From assembly GCA_025766275.1 (NCBI GenBank), contig JAFKAC010000053.1, positions 62,001 to 126,000 on the forward strand: a stretch of DNA of 64,000 nt, read 5' to 3'. The notes under the pieces were generated by a model. It was not told where the DNA came from, ran no database searches, and worked only from the letters and a program-made list of their open reading frames with translations. Both the position numbers and the translations under genes were made by a program. Shown piece after piece: positions 63,252-64,000 of this stretch. The stretch is from Lactarius indigo (taxonomy: Eukaryota; Basidiomycota; Agaricomycetes; Russulales; Russulaceae). Each line of letters begins with the position of its first letter. Position 1 is the stretch's first letter.

Positions 63252-63819
63252 TGTAACGCCACTACAGGGGCGTTAAGTACGACCTGCACTAAGTCAGTCA
63301 ATCGCTCAGTAGTCAAAGCTCAAAGGCTCGACTTCAGTATGGATGATGCACAAGAGTCACAAGGACGCGTGTCACTTGGGCTGTAGAGGAAAGCTAAGAC
63401 TCGAAGGCCTAGCGAAAGCAAGGGTCGGGGGTCAAGGAGACTTCGCGTAGACGAGTGTAGTATTACACAAGAAGTCTAGTCTACCGTACAAGCTAGGTAT
63501 GACTAGGATTAAATAGAAATCGCACTGTATGGTCATTACAAACAGATGGCGCCATTGCCCAATCAAGGAAGAAAGAAAGGGACATATAGGGAACAAGGCA
63601 AGGCTATATCGAGGATAATGGAGAATCACACGGGGTCGCGCGTGAGAGGGAACGAGTCGGAAACTAGCACATGTCAAGCTTTATCAGAAGAGAACGTCGA
63701 TAAGCAAGGCGCGTGATGGAAACCGGGTAATCGTATCGTCCGCGTAGTCGTACAGGGCTCGTATAGTGTGGGAAGGGAATAATGGTAAGAAAAGGGACGA
63801 GTCCAAGGAAATCGTAACA
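63252..63819 (-). repeat. Gypsy-2 5' LTR
   Basis: 568 bp with TATTTAA at 63509-63515 (minus strand) and the self-priming sequence at 63472-63482. Confidence 0.9.
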
Positions 63820-64000
63820 CTGGTTCATAACAGACCCAGTATTGTACTCTAGAGGAGTACATAGACTTGGCCCACTGTCTAACGTTGACATGGTCGAGCA
63901 GTTCTTTTGGCATAGACAATTGGTAGTCTGCAAAGACCAATGTCTGCTACAGAATACGTTCTGTAGTCAAAGGGATTAATGCTGGTTTTATTATCTCACT
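63820..64000 (+). mobile_element. Copia-3 leader, resumed after Gypsy-2
   Basis: Begins with the second copy of CTGGT. Noncoding leader as far as the window end. Nothing else recognised. Confidence 0.6.

Larger units (their letters stand above)
55950..63819 (-). mobile_element. Gypsy-2: chromodomain gypsy element with a third ORF (nested in Copia-3)
   Basis: 568-bp LTRs at 55950-56517 and 63252-63819, TGTTACG to CGTTACA on the minus strand. The target duplication CTGGT is at 55945-55949 and 63820-63824. Minus-strand order is 5' LTR, gag, pol, a third ORF, 3' LTR. I counted four differences between the LTRs (near 56007, 56204, 56254 and 56329 in the left copy), three of them at CpG, so it is older than the elements with identical LTRs. 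Confidence 0.93.
55412..64000 (+). mobile_element. Copia-3: copia-type element, 5' part only (contains Gypsy-2, runs off the right edge)
   Basis: A candidate 399-bp 5' LTR (TGTTGAAACG to GCGCAACA) is followed by the same initiator tRNA-Met primer site as the other copia elements. Its leader runs 55825-55949, is split by Gypsy-2, and resumes after the duplicated CTGGT at 63820-63824 to the window end. No coding part is reached. The second LTR and target duplication lie outside, so the left LTR border is inferred from the TG...CA ends and the loss of LINE coding. Confidence 0.7.

Noticed and set aside
1..64000. CRISPR array, rRNA or tRNA genes
   Set aside because: No spaced direct repeats of the right form. 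The tRNA-like GGGCCCATAACC strings are primer sites next to LTRs, not tRNA genes.

Overview
This window looks like nuclear DNA of a mushroom-forming basidiomycete (Agaricomycetes). The genes are packed with very short introns (mostly 49-66 nt), DUF6535 membrane proteins and F-box/LRR relics are present, and the repeats are fungal Tad-like LINE, copia and chromodomain gypsy elements. No rRNA, tRNA or CRISPR was recognised. All gene models were assembled by eye from reading frames and splice sites, so exon borders are predictions.

Region 1 (1-16 kb) is mostly host housekeeping. It holds an LTR that truncates a decayed DUF6535 gene, then five plus-strand genes: a MetX/Cys2-type serine or homoserine O-acetyltransferase, an isoprenylcysteine carboxyl methyltransferase, an SVP26/TEX261 ER-Golgi cargo receptor, an L-fuconate dehydratase-like enolase-superfamily enzyme (12 exons) and an aldehyde dehydrogenase. 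An intact minus-strand DUF6535 gene closes the block. The dehydratase and dehydrogenase lie head to tail and could serve one sugar-acid pathway, which is only an inference.

Region 2 (16.6-28.9 kb) is the most unusual host part. What looks like a string of separate short ORFs splices into two large tandem paralogues of about 1391 and 2163 aa. Each has an N-terminal DUF6535 membrane domain followed by 5 or 9 repeats of about 180 aa. Most internal repeats occupy exactly one symmetric phase 1-1 exon. The introns between them (eight of nine exactly 55 nt) align with sequence that is still coding at the intron-less repeat junctions, which suggests that coding sequence became intron, or the reverse, during repeat amplification.

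Region 3 (29-64 kb) is a nested transposon graveyard. An alpha/beta-hydrolase relic and an F-box relic are cut by a decayed Tad-like LINE (minus strand). The LINE is split by Copia-1, by Gypsy-1 (which itself contains Copia-2), and by Copia-3 (which contains Gypsy-2 and runs off the window). LTR pairs, target-site duplications, primer-binding sites and reading frames are all readable. Both gypsy elements carry a Tf1-like self-priming signal. The copia elements have a primer site matching the anticodon arm of initiator tRNA-Met. Gypsy-2 has a third, zinc-knuckle ORF downstream of pol. Stop codons and LTR differences are largely C-to-T changes at CpG, suggesting methylation-linked decay.
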